Positions 7,870 through 16,688 of a DNA stretch of 46,011 bases are shown one piece after another (position 1 is the stretch's first letter; every line of letters begins with the position of its first letter). Source of the DNA: RGIG5579 sp045655865. Lineage in GTDB: Bacteria > Bacillota > Clostridia > Oscillospirales > SIG627. The stretch spans positions 1 through 46,011 of the forward strand of contig JAZOQB010000040.1 of NCBI GenBank assembly GCA_045655865.1, written 5' to 3'. A program made the translations under genes and the position numbers. The notes under the pieces were generated by a model. That model did no database searches, was not told the origin of the DNA, and saw only the letters and a list, made by a program, of their open reading frames with translations.

Positions 7870-9278
7870 TGCTCAACATCCTTCCTTTTTATTTTACCCC
7901 AGGTTTTTCTAAGTTTTCGATATTTTAAAATTCCTTCTACTCTAAATAATGTTATCAGTTGTCTATAACCAAAGTTTTCTAAAATTGCATATAATGATAA
8001 CATCATACACTGCTTTGGTGTCATTTCATTTTTCCTAATATACTGCTCCAATATCAAACTGCCAAGCGACAAAATAATACCGAGCAAAACAGACAATAGA
8101 AAATAACAAACAAAGAAGAACATATTGAGTTCTCCCATTAAAAGAGAGAACGGAATGATAAAATATCCCAAAACTTCAATCATTGCGCCACACAACTCGA
8201 AAATCCAGTTATACGGAATGGCAAAAAGGCCAACGAAACCATAAAAAGGATTGAAAAACATACTCGCGTGAGCAATAAGAGTATCTAAAAGACCGATTTG
8301 CCAACGACGTCGCTGACCTCTGATGTCATTGATAGACATCGGTCCCTGTGTCCAGCATACTGCATCTTCACAAAATATAATCTTATACTTTCTTTTATGG
8401 TTTTTCATCAATCTGTGCAAGCGAACAACAATCTCCATGTCTTCACCAATCGTATTGGTTTTATAGCCGCCTGCTTCAATAACCGCTTGCTTTTTGAATA
8501 CTCCAAAAGCACCGGAAACGATAAGCATAGAGTTAGTAACTCCCCAACTTACTCTACCGGAAAGAAAAGAACGATGGTATTCTACAATTTGAAAACGCTC
8601 AACCATTTTAGGTGGCATTGAGAATTCTCCCGCACGTCCGTCTCTTATTTTAAATCCGTTTGCTATGCGTACAAGTCCGCCTGCAACGATTGTATCTGTA
8701 TCTTTCAAAAATTCAACAGATAATTTCAAAAGCGCATCAGGTTCAATACGGGAATCCGCATCCAGACATACGAATAAGGGATAGTGGGATGCATTAATTC
8801 CTGCATTCAGTGCATCGGATTTCCCTCCGTTTTCTTTATCTACATATAATAAATTCGGATAATTTATATTATAATAGTAACCCCTAACATCTTTTGTTGG
8901 TATAGAAGTTTTAATCGACGACTCGATTTGATAAAGATTAAATGCCTCAATAATTTTATTATGCGTTTCATCCGTAGAACCATCATTAACTACCACAATT
9001 TCAAAATTTGGATAGTCCATTTTCATAAGAGATTTAATATTTGAAACAACATTTTCCTCTTCGTTATAAGCAGGAATAAGCAAAGATATAGGCAATAGAT
9101 TTTCACTTGAAATATATCTTCCAAAATCATTAGACTGCCTTTTCTCATTGTTTTTTCTTACTTTAACAAAAGAAGTTATCAATTGAATTATGTAAACAAC
9201 ACTTAACAAAAGCGTAAATGCCATACAAAAATAGTTGAAGAAAGATATAAAATAACGAACTATTCCTAAGAAATCCAT
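7866..9278 (-). CDS. Processive family-2 glycosyltransferase (polysaccharide synthase)
   Basis: A 470-residue GT2 inverting synthase. N-terminal membrane segment(s) lead into a cytosolic GT-A domain with Asn-Asp-Gly-Ser (D99), Asp-Ala-Asp (173-175), Gly-Glu-Asp (278-280, the TED position) and Gln-Arg-Arg-Arg-Trp (322-326). Several C-terminal membrane helices (about 335-420) follow. This is the architecture of hyaluronan, PgaC and cellulose-type synthases that polymerise and translocate one chain. No PilZ domain is present, unlike BcsA. The ATG at 9278 is chosen for AAGGA 8 nt upstream; another ATG lies at 9287. It overlaps the HEAT-repeat gene if the earlier start is used. The sugar cannot be predicted. 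Confidence 0.9.
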   Translation of the reverse strand: MDFLGIVRYFISFFNYFCMAFTLLLSVVYIIQLITSFVKVRKNNEKRQSNDFGRYISSENLLPISLLIPAYNEEENVVSNIKSLMKMDYPNFEIVVVNDGSTDETHNKIIEAFNLYQIESSIKTSIPTKDVRGYYYNINYPNLLYVDKENGGKSDALNAGINASHYPLFVCLDADSRIEPDALLKLSVEFLKDTDTIVAGGLVRIANGFKIRDGRAGEFSMPPKMVERFQIVEYHRSFLSGRVSWGVTNSMLIVSGAFGVFKKQAVIEAGGYKTNTIGEDMEIVVRLHRLMKNHKRKYKIIFCEDAVCWTQGPMSINDIRGQRRRWQIGLLDTLIAHASMFFNPFYGFVGLFAIPYNWIFELCGAMIEVLGYFIIPFSLLMGELNMFFFVCYFLLSVLLGIILSLGSLILEQYIRKNEMTPKQCMMLSLYAILENFGYRQLITLFRVEGILKYRKLRKTWGKIKRKDVEQ

Positions 9279-9279
9279 A

Positions 9280-10365
9280 TTACCCATCCTTCATATCTAC
9301 TGAACGGTATAAAGCATACTTTACTGCATCAGCGGCGTATTTATCATATCCGCCGAGTATATCTTCTATATCCGATACGCTGACATTCATATTCATCAAA
9401 GCGCTGGATGCCGATTGGCGTACCCACCATTCCTTATCTTTAATTGCCTCTTTTATGCCCTCAAGCGCCTTTGGCGTATCAATTTTGCCAAGTCCTTTAA
9501 CTGCAGATGAGCGTACAACCCAGTCTTTATCATGTGTTGCAGTGATCAAGAGCTGCTCGTTTTTAGGATTTGCCAAGTCGCCCAGCGCTTTCACACAGGC
9601 GATACGCATTGCAGAATTTTTGCTTGACATTCCTTCAATATACATCGGTTCAAATTCAGATAAACGATAATCAGAAATTGCTTTAATGACGTTAATTTTC
9701 ATATATTCTTCGCACTTTTCAAAAACCATGGAAGCAAGTTCAGCCTTGTCCCCACTGAAATTATCAAAAAGTTCATTTACTAATCTAAAAGAATATTTTT
9801 TATCGTTTTCGATTCTGACAATAAAATCTGCAACCCCTTCTGAATAACCATAACGCGCCAAAGCCATGGCTGCATTGTATGCAACATCGCGATTTTTACC
9901 CTTGGAAAGCTCCAAAATATCACTTAAATAATCATAAGCATCAAAATCCGCAAGTCTTCTGCAAGCATATCCGACGGTATATTTATTGTTCGCTTTTAAT
10001 AAGTCTGAAAACAATTTTTCCGGGTCAAGCACAGCATAGGTTTCATCAATCACTTCGGTTTTATTCCCTAATGCATTTTCATCACCATATTCTTCCCAAA
10101 AGCAAAGTTGAGCACTAATCATCTCAAATATTTTGCAGTCGTTTCCCATCAGTTTCTTCAATGCTTTTATTTCATGCTGGCGGCTATTAGCAGTGGGACT
10201 ATATAAAATTCCCTCTACCATTCGTGCAACTTTGAGTGAAACGTTCTTATATTTTTCATAACGATCCGAACGACTTTTGGAAAGAATAGCTAACCATAAA
10301 TATTCTAAAATTAAAATAAACAAACAAATAATGATAGCAATTACAGCAATCCATTCTGACGTCAA
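9280..10365 (-). CDS. Membrane-anchored HEAT-repeat protein
   Basis: A 361-residue protein with one N-terminal transmembrane helix (about 5-27) and a helical repeat domain. HEAT/PBS-lyase-like units are clearest at about 145-180 and 240-345, with recurring Asp-x-Asp-Trp-x-Val-Arg-x-Ser-Ala and Ala-Val-Lys-Gly-Leu-Gly patterns. It probably scaffolds protein-protein contacts at the inner face of the membrane. The start is TTG at 10365 with AGGAGG 7 nt upstream. The gene sits between the pseudoglycosidase gene and the synthase gene, essentially abutting the latter, which suggests a structural subunit of the synthase complex. Confidence 0.85.
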   Translation of the reverse strand: MTSEWIAVIAIIICLFILILEYLWLAILSKSRSDRYEKYKNVSLKVARMVEGILYSPTANSRQHEIKALKKLMGNDCKIFEMISAQLCFWEEYGDENALGNKTEVIDETYAVLDPEKLFSDLLKANNKYTVGYACRRLADFDAYDYLSDILELSKGKNRDVAYNAAMALARYGYSEGVADFIVRIENDKKYSFRLVNELFDNFSGDKAELASMVFEKCEEYMKINVIKAISDYRLSEFEPMYIEGMSSKNSAMRIACVKALGDLANPKNEQLLITATHDKDWVVRSSAVKGLGKIDTPKALEGIKEAIKDKEWWVRQSASSALMNMNVSVSDIEDILGGYDKYAADAVKYALYRSVDMKDG

Positions 10366-10379
10366 AGTTACACCTCCTA

Positions 10380-13373
10380 TTATTTAGAACTGAAAAATTT
10401 AGCAAGTAAATTGTATCCTTCTTTTTCTACAAAGGAATATTCGCATTTTTCCCATGCTTCCCACTTAAATGTTTTATACGACGGATCATGCTTCGATTCG
10501 GGGAATAAATATAACTGATCCTTTGTAGTTTTGTCTGCGATTAGCACCGAAGCAATAGCGCCGTTGGTAGAAACCGTTTTTGCCTGACTACCTAAGGTTC
10601 CGGCATCATTAAGCACGATTTTTGACGATGGATCCGTGACGTTAAGCCAGGACCAAGGAATTCTGATATAGATTGTTGATCCCGTTTGATAAAATTGATT
10701 ATCACCGCTCGAAAAACCGCCATAATTTAATTTTGATACTAAATCGTATCCTCCGGTATAACTTTCTTGGGTTTTATATCCTCCGTTGGAACGATTATAA
10801 CTTTTTGTAACATAAAGACCGGCTTCTTGTTTCGAATTAAAATCAATTATAAATTCCATACCCGAAAGTGATGTTGGAGTATATCCCGGAAGATAATAAT
10901 ACTCACCATCGTTTCGTTGATACGTGTCAATGCCGACAACAAATTTTTCAGTTGTATGGTCGATATCTGTTAAAAGTTGTAATGTTATGTAAAAGTAACC
11001 TTCATTGGCAGAAAGCGACATCATTTGCACTCTATCATCATCAGATATGTTAATGCCGGTTTGTTTAGGCGTTTTGGGGCTGATAGCAATAAAACCGCTT
11101 GTTTGTGCCGGATCTGCAACATTCTGCCACAAATAATTATTTTGCGACGGAACGGTAAAAGGATACAACGCTTCTGATACTTGAGACCAATCATCGTTAA
11201 GATCAAAAACCACCGCGCCCATAACGTCAGCGTTGCCTATACTTTTAAGTAATTCGATTGTTTTAAGTCCTTGTTCTTTTTCCGTTGTTCCGGCGATATT
11301 ATAAACGCCTACATTGGAAGAAATTCCAACGTTGGTAACTAATAGTCTGCCATTAACATTCTCGCTTAGTTTCTTATACGCCGCGGTATAATCTTCGCCT
11401 TCTCCTAAAGTAATACTTTTATGAGATACACTTAAAAAGAAATATTCATTTTTACATATATCATCCTTAAAAATATCCTTGAGATTTTCAGAATCGTTAT
11501 TAAGACCAATTGCTATATGTTTTCCATACTTTTCAGTATGATATTTTTGAGCGGTATCGTAAAGATAAGCGCTAAATCCTTGTTTTTCTGTCCCTTTTGT
11601 GTAAACGCCATCATAAGTATAATTACTGTTAGCATTGATATCATCAATTACAACGCCTAAAACATAATTAGAAACATCGATAAAATACGACGATTTCTGA
11701 AGCGTATCACTTTCCGGAACCGTTCCCACACCATGAATGGCATCCAAGGTATATTGAATCTTTTGCGCCCATTCCTCCTCCCCTTGTTTATCAGGTGGGG
11801 CAATTTGCTGAATAATATATATGGGGTTATCCTGATGATTGGAATTATAAGAATAAATGGCCCTATAAAATTCAGCCGGCAAAAGGTCCTTAGCAAATAT
11901 AGTGTCGGCTTTTATATTAGCTGCCGCGTTAACCAGTTGCTCATAAAAAGCGTAGTTCTTCGTATATTTTTTCACACCCGGTTCATTTGCATTGATACTA
12001 ATTGCTTTCGGCTTGAAATTTTGAGAATTTTCTTGGTGATAAATTTTAAAAGCATTTTCCGTAATTTTTACGTCGTCAGGACCGTTAGCCAAAGTTTTTG
12101 AGCCAATATGTTCAATTTTAGATAAAACTTTAGTCATAAACGGATTGTAAAATTCCCAATAAAAATGACTAATATCCCCGGCTATATCATAAGAAAGCCA
12201 TCTATAAACCGTATCAGCAAACAAAAATCGATTATAATTTTCGTGATCTACATAATCATTAAAATCACCGGAAAAATAATAAACCGGTGCTTTATCTTTT
12301 TCAACTTTTCTAACAATAGCGGCAAATCTGGGAGCTTTTAAAACGCCCTTTAATTTTTCCATGCCGGTAGCATTAACGTCAAATTCAAAATTAGCTATAA
12401 CTTCAGAATCATAGACCGGTTCAATAATCTCAAACCAGTTATAGAAATTAAGTTTTTGGCAACTATTAAATTCTTTTTCATATTCATCGTTAATATAAAT
12501 TTGCAAAAGATTTTTAGAATTAAAATCGGTTTTTTGTTCTAATATGATTATTTTATTACTCGAAACCAAGATAATTCCGGGCCCCTCAAACTGCCACTCA
12601 ACGCCTTCTTGTGCTTCATACATCGGCGGAGCCCAGTCCGGAACATCGGTAAAATCCTGCAAATCGTAAACGTATCTACCAACCCAACCTGTAGGATTCA
12701 CGCCGCATAGACTTGTTAATTGCGAGTAAACCGAGCTTTCCATATTAGAATTGAATAACTCCATTTCTGCAACAACAGTAGCACCGTTTTCATGGGCAAA
12801 TGAAATCACCGATATCTCATCGACCGTAATTCCACCATCTTTCGCCCAGTTATTGTCATAATATCCGTATGTATCGTCAACAGCACCATAAACATCAGAT
12901 ATATACATTAAATCCGGAACGAAGTCAAGCGATGAAAGTTCTCTCTTGCCATTTAAAAGTCCGTTCTCGTCAAGCAAAAGTCCAAAATAATCCTTTTTAT
13001 AATCATAAAAATTCATATCTTCAAAGGTGTATTTTTTTTGTTCCAACAGCCAATAAAATCCTTGATGTTTTCGGTATATGGAATCAATATTAATATCGTT
13101 TCCTTTTTCAACCGTGAGCACCGTTTTATCCAAAAGGCATACGTTGATAATCTTTTTTTCTTTGATATGCCATCCGATAAATACAAATAAAAGAATAGCA
13201 AGAAAAACCGCAGGTATTAAAAAATACCATTTTGCCTTGCGCGGTTTTTTTATCTCTTTTAGTTTTTCCTCGGTTTTCTTTTCTTGATCTGTTTCAGCAA
13301 CAAAGCGGATATCCTTTTCTTCTGCAATAAAATCTTGTGCAGAATTCAATTTGTTTTCCCTATCCTTATTCAC
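10380..13373 (-). CDS. Large membrane-anchored protein with a dead glycosidase-like module
   Basis: A 997-residue protein: charged cytosolic N-terminus (1-47), one transmembrane helix (about 49-69), an extracellular alpha/beta domain (about 75-415) and a TIM-barrel-like module (about 455-740). A C-terminal CBM9/DOMON-like region resembling the two downstream glycosidases follows. The alpha/beta domain, with Asp-Leu-Met-Tyr-Ile-Ser-Asp and Thr-Gly-Trp-Val-Gly-Arg-Tyr, faintly recalls a glutamine-amidotransferase-like fold. Aligned to the paralogues, the acid/base Glu becomes Ile579 and the nucleophile Glu becomes Asn681, so this copy should not hydrolyse glycosides. The GTG start overlaps the HD-GYP stop and has AAGGAG 8 nt upstream. 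Likely a polymer-binding or export component. Confidence 0.7.
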   Translation of the reverse strand: MNKDRENKLNSAQDFIAEEKDIRFVAETDQEKKTEEKLKEIKKPRKAKWYFLIPAVFLAILLFVFIGWHIKEKKIINVCLLDKTVLTVEKGNDINIDSIYRKHQGFYWLLEQKKYTFEDMNFYDYKKDYFGLLLDENGLLNGKRELSSLDFVPDLMYISDVYGAVDDTYGYYDNNWAKDGGITVDEISVISFAHENGATVVAEMELFNSNMESSVYSQLTSLCGVNPTGWVGRYVYDLQDFTDVPDWAPPMYEAQEGVEWQFEGPGIILVSSNKIIILEQKTDFNSKNLLQIYINDEYEKEFNSCQKLNFYNWFEIIEPVYDSEVIANFEFDVNATGMEKLKGVLKAPRFAAIVRKVEKDKAPVYYFSGDFNDYVDHENYNRFLFADTVYRWLSYDIAGDISHFYWEFYNPFMTKVLSKIEHIGSKTLANGPDDVKITENAFKIYHQENSQNFKPKAISINANEPGVKKYTKNYAFYEQLVNAAANIKADTIFAKDLLPAEFYRAIYSYNSNHQDNPIYIIQQIAPPDKQGEEEWAQKIQYTLDAIHGVGTVPESDTLQKSSYFIDVSNYVLGVVIDDINANSNYTYDGVYTKGTEKQGFSAYLYDTAQKYHTEKYGKHIAIGLNNDSENLKDIFKDDICKNEYFFLSVSHKSITLGEGEDYTAAYKKLSENVNGRLLVTNVGISSNVGVYNIAGTTEKEQGLKTIELLKSIGNADVMGAVVFDLNDDWSQVSEALYPFTVPSQNNYLWQNVADPAQTSGFIAISPKTPKQTGINISDDDRVQMMSLSANEGYFYITLQLLTDIDHTTEKFVVGIDTYQRNDGEYYYLPGYTPTSLSGMEFIIDFNSKQEAGLYVTKSYNRSNGGYKTQESYTGGYDLVSKLNYGGFSSGDNQFYQTGSTIYIRIPWSWLNVTDPSSKIVLNDAGTLGSQAKTVSTNGAIASVLIADKTTKDQLYLFPESKHDPSYKTFKWEAWEKCEYSFVEKEGYNLLAKFFSSK

Positions 13374-15586
13374 CGATATTCTCCTTTAAAACTACCAACA
13401 ACTTTTTTGAATGCTTCAACCACATTAGGATCAAAATTTTTTCCGGAATCTTGATCAATGGCATTGATAGCATCATCAACGCTCCAAGCTTCTTTATAGG
13501 ATCGTCTTGTTGTTAATGCATCAAAAACATCAGCAACCGTCACAACTCGCGCGTATATATTAATTTCTTCGCCGGCTTTTTTATTAGAGCCACTACCGTC
13601 ATAATGTTCATGATGTTCCGATGCAATATCGGCAGCAATTTTCATGAATTCAGTATCAATACAACCAAGTATTTCTCTTCCATATTCCGTATGCTTATTC
13701 ATTATGGAACGTTCTTTATTTGATAATAAACCATATTTACCGATAATTTCACTGGGAATAGCAATTTTACCGATATCGTGTAATGCAGCGGCATTGGAAA
13801 CCAAATCGCAGATTGAATCTGAATATCCCATTTCTTTTAAAATTAAATGAGTATACCTTGCCACTCGATCCACGTGGGTTTCATTCCCACCGGTTGCGCT
13901 TTCAACTTCCTTCGCTAAATTCACAAGCAATTTTTGCTCATCTTTTGTAATGCCGGAATTATTTTTATTAGATAAAACAATATCTAAAATAGTATAAATG
14001 GTTTCTATCGCTTTCACAAAGAAAGATGATAGAATTTCATTTACTCCCTCGAAATATACAATTGATTCAATTTCGTCTCTGTTTTTAAATATTAGGTAAA
14101 AATAAGTTTGAGAAAGAACACATGACTGTGCAGTTTCAGAATATCTACTTTCAATTATTTTGAAATTTACTGCTTCAGGCATTTTATGATTAACAACAAT
14201 ATCATAATCGTTAGATTTTTTTACGGCTACACAATATAATATCTCAACATCTTCGTCGCCGCCAAGTAAAGTTAAGCATAAATCATAGATGCTTTCGGCG
14301 ATGCTTTTATAAACTTGATTTACATTTTCCTCACGAGCTATATTTTTTGCTAACGATGATATTTTTTTCATACACTCATCATAAAGCTGCATTTTTTCTT
14401 CGGTTTTTGTTGTCTCCCTTTCAGAATTAAGTGAAGAAAAATAACAAAAACATACAAATCCAAAAGCAACGATAATATAGATAAATGAGAATGATCCTAA
14501 CGTAGTTCTATATTCATTGCATAATTGAATTACAAGTGAAGCAATAAAACTTATGCAAAGATATACTAAAATCACGTTTAAAGAGCTAGCATTCTTGATT
14601 CTGATATTGGATAATTTGTGGCCTTTTTTCACCAAAATAAACGATGCTAAAAATAACATTACGTATTGAATTATAATTGCCGTTTTATGTATCAGGGACG
14701 TGCAAACTAAAATATTACCAAGCGAGGCTAAGAGACCGAGAATCAAAAAAACTATACTTGATTTCAAGTTAATTTGAAATAATTTTGCTATGGAAATCAA
14801 AAGTAATGCTAAAGAAATATATGTTGCGCAAATACTCATTCCATAAACTTCGGGAGAATTTAATAAATAGGTAGAATTTGCCAATGAAGATAAAACAGCA
14901 GTTAAAGAGAACGCGGTTAAGCAAAAGGATATCATTAAATTAAACGATTTTCTGTGTTTTGTAAAAAGTAAAACCACGCTAAATATCACGCACATAATAC
15001 TCACTATAAGTATTATGACTGATAAAACATTAGTAAACGTTACCAAATAACTTTTTGCCTGGTTATCATTCAGACTGATTTGAAGTTTCGGCGAGAACGG
15101 TACTCTTATTGAAATTCTCACAGTGGTATCAGAATTTGATGCCGGAATAGTAACTGAATTATAGTTGTTTTCAACATAATCAGCATTATTATACCAATTA
15201 TTATAAACATCTATTTTATTAAGAGAAACCTTAATCGGTGCATGATCGGTTTTAATTATAATATTGCGATCCTTTTCGGAAGGTTCAAGTGTTGCTCGTA
15301 AATGAAGATAATCACCGGTTTTCTCACTTGAAATAGGGCTTACATAAGTTGCGATTCTCCATTCTATATCGTCTTGGGCAACAGATTGATTTGAATAAAC
15401 ATACTCCCAATTATAGTAAATATTCATGTTTGCTGCAGAGCTATTTAAATAGTTTAAAACATAATTCAAACCTAAGGAAATGATAAATATTATTGATGCT
15501 ATAGCTACAATAACAACGGAAATAGAACCACTATGTTTTTGTATGGTGGTTTTAATTCTATGAAACATTCCTTTCAGTATATTCAC
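13370..15586 (-). CDS. Membrane HD-GYP-type cyclic-di-GMP phosphodiesterase (variant motif)
   Basis: A 738-residue sensor enzyme. One N-terminal helix, an extracellular beta-rich region (about 50-185) and about seven membrane helices (190-400) resemble 7TMR-DISM sensors. A GAF-like linker (about 410-550) and a C-terminal HD-GYP domain (about 555-735) follow. Metal ligands are kept: His603-Asp604, His632, His-His near 658 and Asp in Val-Ala-Asp-Val-Phe-Asp near 686. The signature after Asp-Gly-Ser-Gly reads Ser-Asn-Lys instead of Tyr-Pro, so GYP is not intact. The GTG start has AGAGGTG upstream. Being inside a c-di-GMP-riboswitch operon strongly suggests that the substrate is c-di-GMP. Confidence 0.85.
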   Translation of the reverse strand: MNILKGMFHRIKTTIQKHSGSISVVIVAIASIIFIISLGLNYVLNYLNSSAANMNIYYNWEYVYSNQSVAQDDIEWRIATYVSPISSEKTGDYLHLRATLEPSEKDRNIIIKTDHAPIKVSLNKIDVYNNWYNNADYVENNYNSVTIPASNSDTTVRISIRVPFSPKLQISLNDNQAKSYLVTFTNVLSVIILIVSIMCVIFSVVLLFTKHRKSFNLMISFCLTAFSLTAVLSSLANSTYLLNSPEVYGMSICATYISLALLLISIAKLFQINLKSSIVFLILGLLASLGNILVCTSLIHKTAIIIQYVMLFLASFILVKKGHKLSNIRIKNASSLNVILVYLCISFIASLVIQLCNEYRTTLGSFSFIYIIVAFGFVCFCYFSSLNSERETTKTEEKMQLYDECMKKISSLAKNIAREENVNQVYKSIAESIYDLCLTLLGGDEDVEILYCVAVKKSNDYDIVVNHKMPEAVNFKIIESRYSETAQSCVLSQTYFYLIFKNRDEIESIVYFEGVNEILSSFFVKAIETIYTILDIVLSNKNNSGITKDEQKLLVNLAKEVESATGGNETHVDRVARYTHLILKEMGYSDSICDLVSNAAALHDIGKIAIPSEIIGKYGLLSNKERSIMNKHTEYGREILGCIDTEFMKIAADIASEHHEHYDGSGSNKKAGEEINIYARVVTVADVFDALTTRRSYKEAWSVDDAINAIDQDSGKNFDPNVVEAFKKVVGSFKGEYR

Positions 15587-15598
15587 TATAATTCACCT

Positions 15599-15799
15599 CT
15601 ATAATCTTGAATATTTTTCCAACAATCTTTTTATATTTTCATCGTTTTCAAAAACTTTGGTATCATTATTGTCAGTAATTTTATTATATCGTTCTACAAC
15701 ATCACTTAATATGGAAAATGCCTTTAAGGTATCCGCAAAAAGTTGTTTTAATTCTCTATTCTCATTTTCTAGCTTAACAATATCTTTTTCGCTTGTCAT
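15599..15799 (-). CDS. Small coiled-coil protein of unknown function
   Basis: A 66-residue, highly charged protein predicted to be one continuous helix, with heptad-like leucines in residues 8-40 and no signal or membrane segment. GAGGAG precedes the ATG. It sits between the lipoprotein and the HD-GYP gene with gaps of only 12 bp on each side, so it is clearly part of the operon. It could be an adaptor for the membrane complex. No family recognised. Confidence 0.65.
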   Translation of the reverse strand: MTSEKDIVKLENENRELKQLFADTLKAFSILSDVVERYNKITDNNDTKVFENDENIKRLLEKYSRL

Positions 15800-15811
15800 G
15801 TTTTACTCCTC

Positions 15812-16537
15812 TTAATTAGATGAAAGCTTTTGAATAATTGCACGATCACCATGATCTGCAACCGTTAAAACAGTTTTCCCTAATATATTCTTTTTGGATG
15901 AATCGGTATAAAATGTGGTCGTGCATACGTACAATCCCTCGCTGTTTTTTGTGAGGATCGCATCATAAAATATAGCGGTGCCATATTTGGGTTGCCACAT
16001 TTTAAATACTTTGGATGCTTTGTTATACAGATCCGACTTTGTAATATCCGTTGATACATTACCAAAATATTTTGATATCTGAGCTTTAATATTATCAAGG
16101 TTCGTTTCGCGCAATTCCATTCCTGTTGTTGGCATACTACAAAGGTTTGTATAATACATATGACAAAATGCAAATTGAACAATCACATTAGGCGATAATT
16201 CATTGGGAGAAGAAAACTTATCCACGCCAAAAAGAAAATGCAACTCGTAACTTCTATTTGCCAGATCATCTTTATTTATATATGACGGAGCATTCAAAAT
16301 TTCAGCGTTTGATGAATTTGAATGATTGTCTCCCTCGTTATTACCGCTATTGCTTGTATTGGTATCTTTATTTACATCATTATTTGTCTTGGCGTTTGTT
16401 TCAGGACTTGAATCTGAATCCGAATTCATATAACCCGAATAACCGTTGTTTGAATTGGCATTGATATTTGGATTTTGGTTCTCACAACCGCACAGCACAA
16501 AAAGAAAAACCAAAAAAAGGATCGTAAAACGTTTCAT
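15812..16537 (-). CDS. Lipoprotein, first gene of the c-di-GMP-controlled operon
   Basis: A 241-residue lipoprotein with the lipobox Leu-Cys-Gly-Cys near residue 18. An Asn/Ser/Asp-rich low-complexity linker (about 20-75) is followed by a compact globular domain (about 85-240) ending in a beta-rich stretch. The domain is not one I recognise. The ATG at 16537 has GGAG 7 nt before it; an in-frame TTG lies two codons upstream. As the promoter-proximal gene behind the riboswitch it could be a surface-exposed part of the secretion apparatus, by position only. Confidence 0.72.
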   Translation of the reverse strand: MKRFTILFLVFLFVLCGCENQNPNINANSNNGYSGYMNSDSDSSPETNAKTNNDVNKDTNTSNSGNNEGDNHSNSSNAEILNAPSYINKDDLANRSYELHFLFGVDKFSSPNELSPNVIVQFAFCHMYYTNLCSMPTTGMELRETNLDNIKAQISKYFGNVSTDITKSDLYNKASKVFKMWQPKYGTAIFYDAILTKNSEGLYVCTTTFYTDSSKKNILGKTVLTVADHGDRAIIQKLSSN

Positions 16538-16569
16538 ACACAATCTCCAAATAATATAGTGTTATAAAT

Positions 16570-16614
16570 AAAAAAGGTTGCATCCATGAGTGTTTTCTCA
16601 TTTGAATGCAACCT
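16570..16614 (-). terminator. Riboswitch-controlled terminator of the exopolysaccharide operon
   Basis: On the minus strand GGTTGCATTCAAATGAG pairs with CTCATGGATGCAACC around a short loop and is followed by six Ts. The 5' arm (GGTTGCA) is also the conserved 3' edge of the c-di-GMP aptamer, so terminator and folded aptamer compete. It lies 33 bp upstream of the first gene. Confidence 0.88.
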
Positions 16615-16688
16615 GACTGTCATGGCTTTTAAGCGTTAGACTCATGGCTTTGCGTCACAGGCTTTCGCCTGCTTTGCCGAATCAATTA
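16605..16688 (-). promoter_or_regulatory. c-di-GMP-I (GEMM-I) riboswitch 1
   Basis: The minus strand carries the GEMM-I core: GGCAAAGC (16678-16671), a P2 hairpin capped by GAAA, and GACGCAAAGCC (16656-16646). A P3 arm and the 3' edge CAGGTTGCA follow. These match the c-di-GMP-I class (Vc2-like GGCAAAC...GACGCAAAGCC). The P1 helix is weak by eye. The aptamer begins directly after the stop codon of the upstream gene and controls the terminator at 16570-16614. Because GGTTGCA is shared, ligand binding should favour read-through (ON); this direction is inferred. Confidence 0.92.

Noticed and set aside
3523..16543. Assignment of the cluster to bacterial cellulose (Bcs/Ccs)
   Set aside because: The GT2 lacks a PilZ domain, there is no BcsB-like or GH8 protein, and the glycosidase-like proteins are of clan GH-A type.
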